From positions 1 through 64,000 of the forward strand of contig JAQSCO010000060.1 in assembly GCA_029945445.1 (NCBI GenBank): a stretch of 64,000 bases of DNA. The letters are read 5' to 3'. The position numbers and the translations under genes are program-made. The notes under the pieces are model-generated. The model was not told the origin of the DNA. It did no database searches and saw only the letters and a program-made list of their open reading frames with translations. Source of the DNA: Lacunisphaera sp. GTDB taxonomy: Bacteria > Verrucomicrobiota > Verrucomicrobiia > Opitutales > Opitutaceae. This document shows positions 17,973 through 28,400 of the stretch, piece by piece. Numbering within the stretch: the first letter of the stretch is position 1; each line of letters begins with the position of its first letter.

Positions 17973-18752
17973 ATGTATACCACCCCCCGAGTCGCATCCC
18001 TTCTGCTCCGGATGATTGCCGGACTTTTGGTCGCGGCGGCGGGCACCGTCTCTTTCGCCCAGGCCGACCGCAATGCGGAACCGGTCGACCGGATCGAGGC
18101 CATCATCCCAAGTGCAGTGCGCGCCCTGCCGCTCGAAAATCCCCAGGTAAACTTCCAGGTGCGCTTGGATGAGACGGGCCGCCTCGTTGAGCACATGGCG
18201 ACCTCCGCCACGCACTACCAGTTGATCCCGGCAGCCGAAACGGCCCTGCGGGCCGCGGCCTTCAGGCCCGCTCTCGCCAACGGCCGGCCGATACTGGCCG
18301 TCGGTCAGGTGACCGTGACCCTCTATGATCCCGAGCAGAGAAATTTCTTTCAAGGTAGCGGTCCGATGCCATTCGGCCAGTCGGCGACCGATGCAATGCA
18401 AGGCAGGATCTATAGCATCAACCCCGAGCCATTGGCGTATCACCGCTCGAAGGCCGGGGAATTGGACAAGCCCATCGAGGTCGCCTCCAGCAAGGTGATG
18501 CTCTACACTGATGCCGCCGGGAAGCCAGCCAAGGGCAAGTGCGTGGTCGAGTATTGGGTCGACGCCGACGGCGCGGTCAAATTCCCGCGCATCGTGTCCT
18601 CCGACAACGAGGCCGTCTCGTTGAGCGCCCTGCTCACGCTGCAGCAGACGAAATTCGTTCCGCCCACCCACAACAGCCTGCCCACCTACGTGCAGGTGCG
18701 CCAGCCGATGGAGTTCGACACGGCCCCGGTCCCCCCGGCTCCCGGAAAATGA
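17973..18752 (+). CDS. Secreted protein with two TonB C-terminal-like domains
   Basis: About 259 residues. A signal peptide or anchor (LLLRMIAGLLVAAAGTVSFAQ) is followed by two regions that each look like a TonB C-terminal domain: VNFQVRLDETGRLVEHMA with ALRAAAFRPALANGRP, and KCVVEYWVDADGAVKFPRIV with ALLTLQQTKFVPP. TonB C-terminal domains contact TonB boxes of outer-membrane receptors or occur in periplasmic proteins of unknown role. There is no proline-rich linker and no ExbBD nearby, so energy transduction is unproven. ATG 17973 is preferred over 17949 because an AGGA lies upstream at a usable distance. Confidence 0.65.
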   Translation: MYTTPRVASLLLRMIAGLLVAAAGTVSFAQADRNAEPVDRIEAIIPSAVRALPLENPQVNFQVRLDETGRLVEHMATSATHYQLIPAAETALRAAAFRPALANGRPILAVGQVTVTLYDPEQRNFFQGSGPMPFGQSATDAMQGRIYSINPEPLAYHRSKAGELDKPIEVASSKVMLYTDAAGKPAKGKCVVEYWVDADGAVKFPRIVSSDNEAVSLSALLTLQQTKFVPPTHNSLPTYVQVRQPMEFDTAPVPPAPGK

Positions 18753-18844
18753 AGTGATCGCGCCCGGCGCACTGGCCGGACCGGGTGCGCGCCCGGCCCG
18801 CGGCAGGATGCACTGATCCTCAAGCCTCGGGCGGGTGACCCGAT

Positions 18845-20629
18845 CTATGGCTTGGTTTTGCCAGCCGGAGCGAGCCGGCCGCTGAGTTCCTCGATGGCGG
18901 ACTGGTCATCCGCCTTCCGCGCGATGCCCAGGCCTTGGGCCCATGCGGCGCGCGCCGCCTCCGTCCGTCCGGCTTTCTGCAAGGCCGCGCCCAGCACGAG
19001 AAATCCCCGGGCATCGTCCGGTGCGGCATGGGTGTAATGTTCCAAAAGGACGGCCGCCTCCGCTGCCCGTCCTAGTTGCAGGGTCAGGGATCCGGCTTCG
19101 CGCAGCAGGGCGGGGTAGTCCGGCTGGGCGCCGAGTCCGGCGCGGTATTCCGCGAGGGCGGCGGCGGGCTGCCCGGCTTTCTCCGCCGAGAGTCCCTTGA
19201 GCCAGTGCAGTGAGGCCAGCAGGTATCGGGCATTCGGCTCATCCGGTCGCAGGGCATTGAGCTTGAGCACAAGTGGCTCGGCCCCCTCCGGGTCGCCGGC
19301 TTCCAGCCGGATCGCGCCAAGGGCGAAGAGTGCCTCGGGGTATTCCGGCCGCATCATCAGGGTCTGGGCAAAGGCGGCCTGCGCTCCCGCCCGGTCACCC
19401 GCCTCCAGCAGGCTGCAGCCGAGGGTGTATTGCGCCTCGGTCAGAGTCGGATCGAGCCGGAGCGCCTCCCGCAGAGCCACCTGGGCTTCGGCATTTCTGC
19501 CGGCGTCCCGCAGGGCCCCGCCGAGCACCTCCTTGAGGGCGCCCAACTCCGGCCAGCGGCGGATGGCGCGCCCGATGACTTGGATGGCCGTTTCCGGCTG
19601 GTGCACCGTGCGGAGCAACTGGGCCAGCAGACGGTGCATCTCGGGCTCATCCGGAAATTGCGCGACCGCCGTCTCCAGCACCGTGCGGGCCTCCGCGGGG
19701 CGCTCCATTTTCAGGTAAAGATTCGCCAGCATGTCCCACAGGTAGGGGTTGGCAGCGGCCAGCGGGGCGAGGTGCGCGGCCTGCTGGAGAAGCTTCTCCT
19801 CCTCGTCGAGGCGTCCTTCCCGCTCCAGGGTCACGGAGCGCAGCAGCAACTGGGTGGAGTCGAAGCAGTGCGCGGTCAGACTGTCCAGCCAAGGGTCCGC
19901 CGTGCTGAGCGAAAGGTCGCTCTCCTCGGCGAGCCGGCGCTCGCGGTTTGCCTCGCCCAAGTCGCCCGTCGCGGTGAGCAGATCAACCCGCAGCTCGTGC
20001 AGCGGCTTGATCCGCGGGTGGGCAACTTCCAGGGCCTGCAGCCGCTGGTCCAGCGCCTTCGGGTCCCCGCCATGCCGGAACTCAAAGGCGAGCAGCTCGT
20101 GCTGCATCCGCGGGTTTTCCGGGTCCAGGGTCAGGGCGCGTTGCAGCGATTTTCTGGCCGGCTCCAACGCCGCGCCTTCCTCCTGCCGCGCGGCGAGCCG
20201 CAGCCAGGCGGGGGCGTAATCAGGATTCCGCTCAATCGTGGCCTGCAGCGCCTGCGCGGCCGCCGCCTTGTCGCCCCGGCGCAGGGACAGGTCGGCATAC
20301 CGGTAAGGCCAGAGGGCGTTCTTCGGCTCCAGCCGGCGCAGCGCGTCCAAGGACTGGGCGGCCTCCCCGAGAAAGCCGTTCACCTGATAAAGCGCGGCGA
20401 GCCGGGCCAGTGGCTCGGCGGGAATGCGGGCCCGGCCCACCGCGGTGCTCTCCTGTCGGAGCAGCTGCTTGAATTCGGCGGGCCAGCGGGTCAGGTCGGG
20501 AATCGGGGGAACCCCCGCAACCGCCACCGCGGCGTGGGACTGCTGCCGCCACACCACGAGGGCGGACCAGCCGCCGGCCGCGATGATCGCGACCAGGACG
20601 CCGGCGATGATGGTTTCCCTGCGTGTCAC
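18845..20629 (-). CDS. TPR-repeat protein with N-terminal membrane anchor
   Basis: The 594-residue protein starts with a transmembrane segment (IIAGVLVAIIAAGGWSALVVW). From about residue 75 to 560 it is a chain of tetratricopeptide repeats, seen in repeated patterns such as ALRLDPTLTEAQYTLGCSLLEAGDRAGAQ and AFAQTLMMRPEYPEALFALG. The partner is unknown. Its start lies 11 bases after the stop of the FG-GAP protein gene on the same strand, so the two form an operon and probably a cell-envelope complex. TPR plus FG-GAP pairs are frequent in Verrucomicrobiota and Planctomycetota. Confidence 0.8.
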   Translation of the reverse strand: MTRRETIIAGVLVAIIAAGGWSALVVWRQQSHAAVAVAGVPPIPDLTRWPAEFKQLLRQESTAVGRARIPAEPLARLAALYQVNGFLGEAAQSLDALRRLEPKNALWPYRYADLSLRRGDKAAAAQALQATIERNPDYAPAWLRLAARQEEGAALEPARKSLQRALTLDPENPRMQHELLAFEFRHGGDPKALDQRLQALEVAHPRIKPLHELRVDLLTATGDLGEANRERRLAEESDLSLSTADPWLDSLTAHCFDSTQLLLRSVTLEREGRLDEEEKLLQQAAHLAPLAAANPYLWDMLANLYLKMERPAEARTVLETAVAQFPDEPEMHRLLAQLLRTVHQPETAIQVIGRAIRRWPELGALKEVLGGALRDAGRNAEAQVALREALRLDPTLTEAQYTLGCSLLEAGDRAGAQAAFAQTLMMRPEYPEALFALGAIRLEAGDPEGAEPLVLKLNALRPDEPNARYLLASLHWLKGLSAEKAGQPAAALAEYRAGLGAQPDYPALLREAGSLTLQLGRAAEAAVLLEHYTHAAPDDARGFLVLGAALQKAGRTEAARAAWAQGLGIARKADDQSAIEELSGRLAPAGKTKP

Positions 20630-20640
20630 CTTCGTTGCGC

Positions 20641-21927
20641 CTACCGGCGCCGCCAGAGTGTCACGCGGCTCATGTTTTCGAAGGGGGGATATGAATGGAA
20701 ACCCCCGGTGACGAGCACCGGCACGCCGGTGCCGTACAGGTCCCCCGCCGCCACGGTGATCAGCGAGGAAAATTCATGGGTGAGGGGTACCCGGGTGAAG
20801 TTCTCATGGCCGTCATTCATCCAGGCCGTCATCCAGGCCGCGGCGGAATCCTTCGCATTGTTGAAGGCGGAGACGGTCACGATGTCCATTTTCCCATCGC
20901 CGTTGAGGTCCACGACGAGCGGGCTGTAACACCCGGCGCTGTCGCCGATGCGGTGGTAGGTGAAGTTGCCCTGCCCCTTGTTTTCAAACCACTGCACGCC
21001 GTGGGTGGGCGCGGGGGCGGCAAAGACGCTGTTGAAGCCGTCGCCGTTGGTGTAAACGAGGTCGGGGCGCCCGTCGCCGTTGACGTCTCCGACTTCGAGG
21101 CCGCTGCTGCCCAGGTTCAGGTCATTGGTGATCCAGACCATGCGGTCTTCAAATTTGCCGCCCCCCAGGTTGCGGAAGAAATGCACCTGCCCGTAGACCT
21201 GCGACGAGTCCTGCGAGACCAGCGCGGCCAGGTCCATCTTCCCGTCCTGGTCGAAGTCCGCCACCGGGGTCATGATGGTGCCCGGCATGTTCAGCAGCTG
21301 GTGGCTGAGAAACTTCCAGTCGCCCAGATTCTCCATCCACTGGAATTCACCCTGCACGTAGCCGAATTGCCCCACCACCAGGTCGATTCGCCCGTCCCCG
21401 TTGAGGTCCGCGCCGCGGAGGTCGTTCACCCGGGCCATGTTTTCGGCGATGATGTGGTTGCGGAATTGCCCGCCGCCGAGGTTCTCCATGATGACAACCT
21501 TCCCGATCTTGTCGTTGCTGGGGGTAATCACGCCCATGCTGGCGATCAGCAGGTCGGGTTTGCCGTCCTGGTTGATGTCGCAGACCGCGGCGTGGGCCGG
21601 CCCCTGCACGGGCTCGCCGATGAATTGCTCGGTGAAAACCCCGCGAGGGTACTGCCGGATCCAGCCGATGCGATTGGCGGCGGCGTCACAGACGATGATG
21701 TCCACGAGCCCGTCCTGATCGAGATCGACGCAGCTCACGTGGCTGATCATTGGGTGGCCCTGGATCGGGAAGCCGACCGGCACAGGAGCGTAGGTGGCTT
21801 GCTCCACTTTGGCGGCGGTCACGGATCCACCCGGCTGCTCCCGGGTGAGGAGAAACACGAGGACGCCAACGACGCCCGTCGCGACCAGTCCGAGGGTGCC
21901 CAGCAGGAGCATGGAGGATTTTTTCAT
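20641..21927 (-). CDS. FG-GAP/VCBS-repeat protein
   Basis: The 428-residue exported or anchored protein has an N-terminal hydrophobic segment (LLGTLGLVATGVVGVLVFLL) and at least six FG-GAP/VCBS calcium-binding blades, marked by DLDQDGLVDI, DINQDGKPDL, DLNGDGRIDL, DFDQDGKMDL, DVNGDGRPDL and DLNGDGKMDI. These form a seven-bladed propeller like the integrin alpha head and usually bind other proteins or glycans. No catalytic residues are recognised. It is the first gene of a two-gene operon with the TPR protein and is transcribed away from the aldo/keto reductase. Confidence 0.85.
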   Translation of the reverse strand: MKKSSMLLLGTLGLVATGVVGVLVFLLTREQPGGSVTAAKVEQATYAPVPVGFPIQGHPMISHVSCVDLDQDGLVDIIVCDAAANRIGWIRQYPRGVFTEQFIGEPVQGPAHAAVCDINQDGKPDLLIASMGVITPSNDKIGKVVIMENLGGGQFRNHIIAENMARVNDLRGADLNGDGRIDLVVGQFGYVQGEFQWMENLGDWKFLSHQLLNMPGTIMTPVADFDQDGKMDLAALVSQDSSQVYGQVHFFRNLGGGKFEDRMVWITNDLNLGSSGLEVGDVNGDGRPDLVYTNGDGFNSVFAAPAPTHGVQWFENKGQGNFTYHRIGDSAGCYSPLVVDLNGDGKMDIVTVSAFNNAKDSAAAWMTAWMNDGHENFTRVPLTHEFSSLITVAAGDLYGTGVPVLVTGGFHSYPPFENMSRVTLWRRR

Positions 21928-22157
21928 GGGTTTGAGAACTGCTGGCGAAAGCGAAGCGGAAGGTATTAAGGGCGGGCCGGCCGGCTCGCCGCGTGATCAG
22001 ATTATCAGGGATCGACGAAAGGTGCGCATGGGCTGCCGGCAGGCAGGCATTGAAGCAGCGGAGGCCCCGGAAGCTCAAGAGCATTACCCTTGGCGGCCGG
22101 CGGGTGATTTCAATCGTGGCTTGCCCTTCGCGGCCCGGGCGCGCGCAATTTGCCCGC

Positions 22158-23096
22158 ATGGAAACTCGTCTCCTCGGCCGGACCGGCCTGCGTGTTGGGG
22201 TCGTGGGCTTCGGGGCCTGGCAGCTGAACAACCCGCAGTGGGGTGGGCCGGACCAGCCCGAGTCGATCCGGCTGGTGCAGGCGGCGCTTGCCTGCGGCTG
22301 CAATTTCTTCGACACGGCTCCCGGCTATGGGGAGGGCGCCAGTGAGACGGCGCTGGGTCAGGCGCTGCGGGGCCGGCGCGACGCGGCCGTGATCTGCACC
22401 AAGTTCGGGCACACCGACGAGCCGGCCAACGACTTCACGGTCGCGGCCCTGCGGCCTGCCCTGGAGGGCAGTTTGCGGCGGCTGCAGACCGAGCACGTTG
22501 ATCTGCTGCTGCTGCACAATCCTCCGGCGGCGCGGCTGGATGGAGTGCAGGGGGCCGACCTCTATGGCGCCCTCGCGGAGCTGCAGCGCGAGGGCAAGGT
22601 GCGTTGGTTTGGCGCCTCGCTCGATCATGCGGCGGAACTGCAGATCTTGGCGCGCACGACGCCCGGCCAGGCGGCCGAAATCCTGTTCAACGCCTTTCAC
22701 CAGGAGCCGGCGGCTGCGTTGGCCGAAGCCCACGCCGCCGGACTCGGCGTCATCGCCAAAGTCCCGTTCGATTCCGGCTGGCTCAGCGGAAAATACGATG
22801 CGGGTGCCCGCTTCACCGGCATTCGCGCTCGCTGGACTCCGGTGCAGATAGCGCGCCGCGCCAGCCTGGTCCAGCGACTGCGCGCCCTTTTGCCGGCCAG
22901 CGTGCCGCTGGCGCAGGCCGCCTTGGGGTTCATCCTGGCGCACCGGGAGATTGCGACGGTGATTCCCGGGGCCAAGACCCAGGCCCAGTTGGCCGCGAAC
23001 GTCGCGGCGGCCGAGCGACCCCTCCCCGCGGAAGTGGTGGCGACGATCAGGAAATTTTGGGCCGCGGAGATCGCGGGCGAACCCTTGCCCTGGTAA
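22158..23096 (+). CDS. Aldo/keto reductase
   Basis: This 312-residue NAD(P)H-dependent oxidoreductase has the catalytic tetrad: FFDTAPGYGEG (Asp and Tyr), ICTKFG (Lys) and LLLLHNP (His). The C-terminal cofactor segment is VIPGAKTQAQLAANV. Family members reduce aldehydes and ketones or oxidise sugars; the substrate cannot be assigned. ATG 22158 starts the family consensus METRLLGRTGLRV. The open frame 55 codons further upstream is not protein-like. It diverges from the FG-GAP/TPR operon with about 230 bp between them. Confidence 0.85.
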   Translation: METRLLGRTGLRVGVVGFGAWQLNNPQWGGPDQPESIRLVQAALACGCNFFDTAPGYGEGASETALGQALRGRRDAAVICTKFGHTDEPANDFTVAALRPALEGSLRRLQTEHVDLLLLHNPPAARLDGVQGADLYGALAELQREGKVRWFGASLDHAAELQILARTTPGQAAEILFNAFHQEPAAALAEAHAAGLGVIAKVPFDSGWLSGKYDAGARFTGIRARWTPVQIARRASLVQRLRALLPASVPLAQAALGFILAHREIATVIPGAKTQAQLAANVAAAERPLPAEVVATIRKFWAAEIAGEPLPW

Positions 23097-23174
23097 GGCG
23101 GCCGGGGTTGGCGCCACGGGGCGCCGGTGCTGGGCCATTGACTCATGGGTCTGATCACAGAAAATCGTTTTCCC

Positions 23175-24218
23175 ATGTCGCTCCGCTTCACCCTCCACCG
23201 CCTCGCTCTCGTCGTATTGCTGCTCATCGCGGCCGGCCGCCTTTCGGCGGCGGATGCACTGCCCGGCGGCCGGCGGCCCGTTTCCTACATGATCGGCGAC
23301 GAGTGGATCGGCAACGGGGTGTCCTTCAGCCCCTACCGCGACGGGCAGAGCCCGAGCGGCCCGGCGCGGCCGAGCGAAGAGGAAATCGCCGCTGACCTTG
23401 GAATCGTGGTCCGTTACTGGAAGCTCATCCGCGTCTACGAGAGCAAGATCGTTTCCGAGCGGACCCTGCGGGCCATGCAGGCGGGGCATCTCCCGGTGAA
23501 ACTTATCCTGGGGGTCTGGATCGAGCCGGAAAAGACGGCCGAGGCCAAGGCCCGCAACGCCGTGGAAATTGCCGCGGGCATCCGGCTGGCCAATGCCTAT
23601 CCCGACCAGGTGCTGGCGGTGTGCGTGGGCAATGAAAACTGCGTGGAGTGGTCGGCCATCCGCACGGACCCGGCGGAGATGGTCCGTCATATCCGCGCCG
23701 TGCGCTCCGCCGTGCGCCAGCCCGTCACGGTGGCCGACGACTACAATTTCTGGAACAAGCCCGAGTCGAAGGCCGTCGCGGCGGAAATCGATTACATCGA
23801 CCTGCATGCCTACGCGCTGTGGAACGGCCAGCCGCTGGCGCAGGCCCTGACGTGGCTCGAGGGCATCTATGACGCGGCGGTGCGTTTCCACGCCGGCATT
23901 CCCGTGATGATCGGCGAGACCGGCTGGGCGAGCCGGCACGACCCCAAGCGCAACGGTCCCTACGAGGAAGGGACCCTGATGAAGGCGGAGGTTTCCGATG
24001 CGGCGCAGCTCAATTACCTGCAGCAGCATTACACGTGGGTGCGTGAGCGCCGGGTGCCCACGCTGCTGTTCGAGGCCTTTGATGAAAACTGGAAGGGTGG
24101 TGGGGCGGAGGTTTCTCCCGAGGCTTCGGAAAAGCATTGGGGCGTCTTTGATGCCCAGCGCCGCCCCAAGCCCGCCTTCACCGCCATCATCCGGGAATTC
24201 TATCCCGCGGCGAAGTGA
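23175..24218 (+). CDS. GH17-like beta-glucanase, secreted
   Basis: About 347 residues with a signal peptide (LHRLALVVLLLIAAGRLSA). The TIM-barrel signatures of glycoside hydrolase family 17 are visible: VCVGNENC with the acid/base Glu (about residue 145) and VMIGETGWAS with the nucleophile Glu (about 245). IRVYESKIV and IDLHAYALWNG are also typical. GH17 enzymes act on beta-1,3 or beta-1,3-1,4 glucans such as laminarin-type storage glucans. No permease or other glucanase is next to it. Confidence 0.75.
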   Translation: MSLRFTLHRLALVVLLLIAAGRLSAADALPGGRRPVSYMIGDEWIGNGVSFSPYRDGQSPSGPARPSEEEIAADLGIVVRYWKLIRVYESKIVSERTLRAMQAGHLPVKLILGVWIEPEKTAEAKARNAVEIAAGIRLANAYPDQVLAVCVGNENCVEWSAIRTDPAEMVRHIRAVRSAVRQPVTVADDYNFWNKPESKAVAAEIDYIDLHAYALWNGQPLAQALTWLEGIYDAAVRFHAGIPVMIGETGWASRHDPKRNGPYEEGTLMKAEVSDAAQLNYLQQHYTWVRERRVPTLLFEAFDENWKGGGAEVSPEASEKHWGVFDAQRRPKPAFTAIIREFYPAAK

Positions 24219-24333
24219 GCCGGGACCCCCGCGGAAGAATAGAGTGGGTCCGTTGGTTCAACGTGGCCCGGCGCAGGAGAGGGATCGTAGAGGGCCCGTA
24301 GTCTTCGTGCAGAGGGGGTAAGGGCGCGGGTAA

Positions 24334-24469
24334 TTCGATACTTTGGCTAAACGTGATGCTCGCCTGGTTGCGCGTGTGGGGATTTAGCGCCCCGGCAAAT
24401 TCGCAGGTCTTTCCAAGTCATCACGATTCCCGGATGTAAGAATCCCCCACTTGGCTTGCGTCTATCACA
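24334..24469 (+). pseudogene. 3' stub of a duplicated Ser/Thr kinase gene
   Basis: These 136 bases match 28682-28817, the end of the large kinase gene and its downstream flank, without gaps and with about 12 mismatches by eye. The stub still reads in frame (SILWLNVMLAWLRVWGF through to SHHDSRM) to a TAA at 24437-24439. It stands upstream of the ECF sigma gene, where the tail of a preceding sigma-kinase unit would be if the unit had once been tandemly duplicated and then deleted. From 24219 to 24333 nothing else is recognised. Confidence 0.8.
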
Positions 24470-24573
24470 TCGGTAGGCAACATTCACGTTTGCCGTCCGA
24501 AGCCGAACGCGGAGAGCCACTGGGCCTCGTAAGCGACATTCGGTAGGCCGGGTCTTCACGGAGACTGGCGCGC

Positions 24574-24628
24574 GGCACTATGAGCTTTAACCAGTTCAGT
24601 GAATTTGTTTAGCTACGGTTGTGCCGGA
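24574..24628 (+). repeat. 55-bp bipartite element, copy 2
   Basis: Same blocks and spacing as 9996-10050: GGCACTATGAGCTTTA, 17 bases, GTTTAGCT, 8 bases, GCCGGA. Here it ends one base before the ATG at 24630 and overlaps the alternative GTG start (24621) of the sigma factor. It could be a shared promoter or leader element, or a small repeat. Confidence 0.65.
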
Positions 24629-24629
24629 G

Positions 24630-25175
24630 ATGACGCTCATTCTGAAGCAGATTGAACATGGTGACATTCAGGCGGCCGACAAATTGCTAACGCTGGTCTA
24701 TGCCGAACTGCGCAAACTGGCCGCCGCGAAAATGGCAAACGAGCCGTCAGGGCAAACGCTCCAGCCGACCGCATTGGTTCACGAAGTTTGGCTGCGCCTC
24801 GGTGGTGATCAACAGCCTCGCTGGCAAAATCGCGCCCATTTTTTTGGCGCCGCGGCCGAGAGCATGCGCCGCATCCTTATCGACCGCGCCCGCTCCCGCC
24901 GGGCTTTGCGCCACGGCGGCGGCCAGCTCCGGGAGGATCTGAGTGCCGTCGACTTGGCCGCACCGGCCGACGACGATCGTGTGCTAGCAGTGAACGACGC
25001 CTTGGAGCGATTTGCCGTGGTCGAGCCGAAGATGGCCGAGTTGGTGAAACTGCGATATTACACCGGATTGACGGTGGATGAGGCGGCACAGGCGCTTGGT
25101 ATCTCGGTCGCCAAGGCCAAGCGCTGGTGGACATACTCCAGCGTCTGGCTCAAAGCCGAGTTGATGCCCCCATAG
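24630..25175 (+). CDS. ECF sigma factor (Planctomycete/Verrucomicrobia type)
   Basis: About 181 residues. Region 2 is LTLVYAELRKLAAAKM with the PTALVHEVWLRL segment typical of the Sigma70_ECF (PF07638) group, followed by NRAHFFGAAAESMRRILIDRAR. Region 4 is ALERFAVVEPKMAELVKLRYYTGLTVDEAAQALGIS then VAKAKRWW. Such sigma factors are usually encoded beside a large membrane Ser/Thr kinase and are thought to be controlled by it, without a classical anti-sigma factor. GTG 24621 is an alternative start. No anti-sigma gene is seen. Confidence 0.9.
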   Translation: MTLILKQIEHGDIQAADKLLTLVYAELRKLAAAKMANEPSGQTLQPTALVHEVWLRLGGDQQPRWQNRAHFFGAAAESMRRILIDRARSRRALRHGGGQLREDLSAVDLAAPADDDRVLAVNDALERFAVVEPKMAELVKLRYYTGLTVDEAAQALGISVAKAKRWWTYSSVWLKAELMPP

Positions 25176-25417
25176 CCCCGACACGCCGCATTTGCCGCAC
25201 CGGTAAGAAGCGACAGCGAATAATTTCCGACATGCCCAGCCAGACCCCATTGGCCAACAGGCGCTCTCAGCTCCATTGGCACCCGATTCAACCTCAGCGA
25301 TTGAAACTCCAACCTTCGGGGAAAATCACCCCCGCACGATTTTTTGTAGTAAAAATGGCCAAATAGCGAGACGGCGGCATCCGGAACCACGCATTGAAGC
25401 AGGAACCCCTATTACCC

Positions 25418-28400
25418 ATGAACAAAGCCCCTCGTTCCGAAGAAGCCATTTTCGCCGCCGCCGTCTCGCTCCCCCAACCCGAACGCGGCCCTTATCTCGA
25501 GGGGGCCTGCAGCGGCGATGCGGCGCTGCAGGCCAGGATTGAGCTATTGTTGCGGATCTACGACCAATCCCGCGGGCTTCTGACTGACTCTCCTGGCGAC
25601 GCAATGCGGACCGCCCTTGCCTCGATCCAACCCGAGTTGGCAATCGGCCAGGCATTGGGCCGCTACAAGCTGCTGGAAAAGATCGGCGAGGGCGGCTGCG
25701 GCATTGTCTACATGGCCGAACAGGAGGAGCCCATCCGTCGCCGCGTTGCGCTCAAGGTCATCAAACTTGGCATGGATACAAAAGAGGTCATCGCCCGGTT
25801 CGAAGCCGAACGGCAGGCGCTGGCGATGATGGACCACCCGAACATCGCCAAGGTTTTCGACGCCGACACGACAGCAACTGGCCGACCATATTTCGTCATG
25901 GAGCTGGTGCGGGGCATACCCATCACGCGCTACTGCGACGACAACAACCTGTCGACCGTCCAGCGCCTGGAGTTATTTCTGCCAAGTCTGCCAGGCGGTG
26001 CAGCACGCGCACCAGAAGGGTATCATTCACCGTGACCTCAAACCGTCCAATGTGCTTGTCACCGTCAATGACGACGCGCCGGTTACCAAGGTAATCGATT
26101 TTGGCATCGCAAAAGCGACCCAGGGCCGGCTGACGGATGCCACGCTCTTTACGGCCTTCGAGTCATTCATCGGGACACCCGCCTACATGAGTCCCGAACA
26201 GGCGGCGATGACGAGCCTGGATGTCGACACCCGGAGCGACATCTACTCGCTGGGCGTTTTGCTCTACGAGCTTCTGACCGGCCGCACGCCATTTGAAGCG
26301 AAGGAACTGATGCGGATCGGCATGGACGAAGTTCGCCGGCACATCCGCGAAGTGGAACCACCCCGGCCCTCGACTCGCCTTTCCACCCTGACCTCCGCCG
26401 ATCAAACCACCATTGCGAAACGGCGTGGCACCGCGCCCGTGCAGCTTTCGATGGCCTTGGCCGGCGACCTGGACTGGATCGTGATGAAGGCGCTCGAAAA
26501 AAACCGCACCCGACGCTACGAGTCCGCGGCCAGTCTGGCGCTCGACCTGGAGCACCATCTGCAAAACGAGCCCGTGACCGCCCATCCGCCGAGCACGGCA
26601 TACCGCCTGGGCAAAGCGATTCGCCGTAACAAAGTCGCGTTCGGCACCGGCGCCGCCGTCATCGTTTCGCTCGCGGCCGGCATCATCATTGCCACCACGG
26701 CCTACCTCAAAGAGAAGGCGGCGCACGAATTTGCCGTGCAGGCGGCGCAGGAGATGTCGAAATTTGGCCAACAGGCCCAGGGCCACCGCGAAGAAACAAA
26801 TCTTCTAAACCTCAAGGCCCAAGCGAGCGACAAAAAGGCCAATATCGAAGCGGCGCGAAGCGCCTACGCGCTTCCGTTGCTCAGGGAAATATTTAATCAC
26901 TATGGGTCGGGCTCTCTTCCCGTGACCGGGCGAGCCCAAGTGCTGCAAACCCTCGATCAAGCGGCGGACCGCGTTAGGCGCGACTTGGCGATGCCTCTGG
27001 AAGCAAAGAGTGATCTGCTCGATGCGTTCGGAGATGGCTACATGGCGCTCGGGGAGTTTGGGCGGGCCGAGAAGGAGTTTCGTGAGCTGCTGGCGTTGCG
27101 ACGCAGCAGGTCGGATGCTAAGCCCTACCCCGGCGATGGAATTATGCGCCCCGACACGGCGGCCGCGCTCGATAAGCTGATTGAAGCACTGAGACGCCAA
27201 AGCAAGTCGGGCGAAGCCGACGCAGAAAGGCGAAGCATGGAGGCGGCGCAATCGATATTCCTCAATACGTTCTACGGGGCCCGCTATATTGAAAGTCTCG
27301 GAGTAGATTTGCTTAGGCAGGGCAAATATGAAGAAGCCGATGACCGCTTGCGGGAAGCCAAGGAAGCATATAAGAACGCAGAGCGACCGCGGTTCTATGG
27401 CGACCCCTACATGGGTGATGATTGGGATTTCGGATTGGATGACGCTATCATGTTTACTCGATTTCAAGCCGGCGATCTTACAGGGACAAAGGAGTTGGCA
27501 AATCAGATACTTCGATCTGCCAAGGTGGAGCGGTGGTGGAGTGTAACCAATCCCCAGAACGTCCAGATACGCGGCGCAGATTTAGAATGGCGCGTGACCC
27601 ATGCGCATGCCATGCTCGGCCGAGTCGCGTTACGGCAGGACGACTTGGAGGCGGCAAAAGCCCATTTGCTCGCATCCGTCCAAAGCACAAGTTCCCTCAT
27701 GGAGAGGGGACACGTGAATTTTGATCTGCCGACGGAGTTGATGGAAGCAGGCGCTCGCGACACGGTCATCCAGTTTATCGATTTGGATGAAAAATCTGCG
27801 GCATACTCTAATATCGGCGCTGGCTGGGCCGGTTTTGGGAACCGTGATTACCCCGTCTATCAATTGGATGCCTGGGATCGGAGAAACGCCTTGAATCGCA
27901 ATCAATGGAGAAAGGATATCGCAGCAGGCCGGGTGCCTGATGATTGGAAGAAAGAGTTAAATCTCAAGCCGCAAGCAAAGCCTAGTGTCGCGCTGAAGCC
28001 TTTGCCGGAGTCGGAAGGCAAAACACCCCTTCGCCGTGAGATCTCGTTTCTGCTCGGCCAACTGCAATACCCGCTCTATTTTCAGATGTGCGGCTGGGCC
28101 TTGGCGGTGCCGGTGCTGTTTCGCCGGCCTCTCGGCTTTGGCGGCATTTCGCTCCGGACGGCATTCTGGTTCACCGGCCTCGGCGTCTTGTGCATCGTAG
28201 AAGCGAGCCTTTTGCTGGCGCTGTACTGGCAAGCTTTTGGGTTCGCCCTACGGGTCGCCTTCGTCTCGCTCGGCTTCCAGGCGTTTCTTGCGCTGGCCTG
28301 CGGGGCAATGTTGTGGGAAATCAGACGGGCTCTTCGAGGAGAAACATCGGCCGGGCACACAACCCTCCTCGTGCGCGCCTTGCTTGGCTTTCTTGCCATA

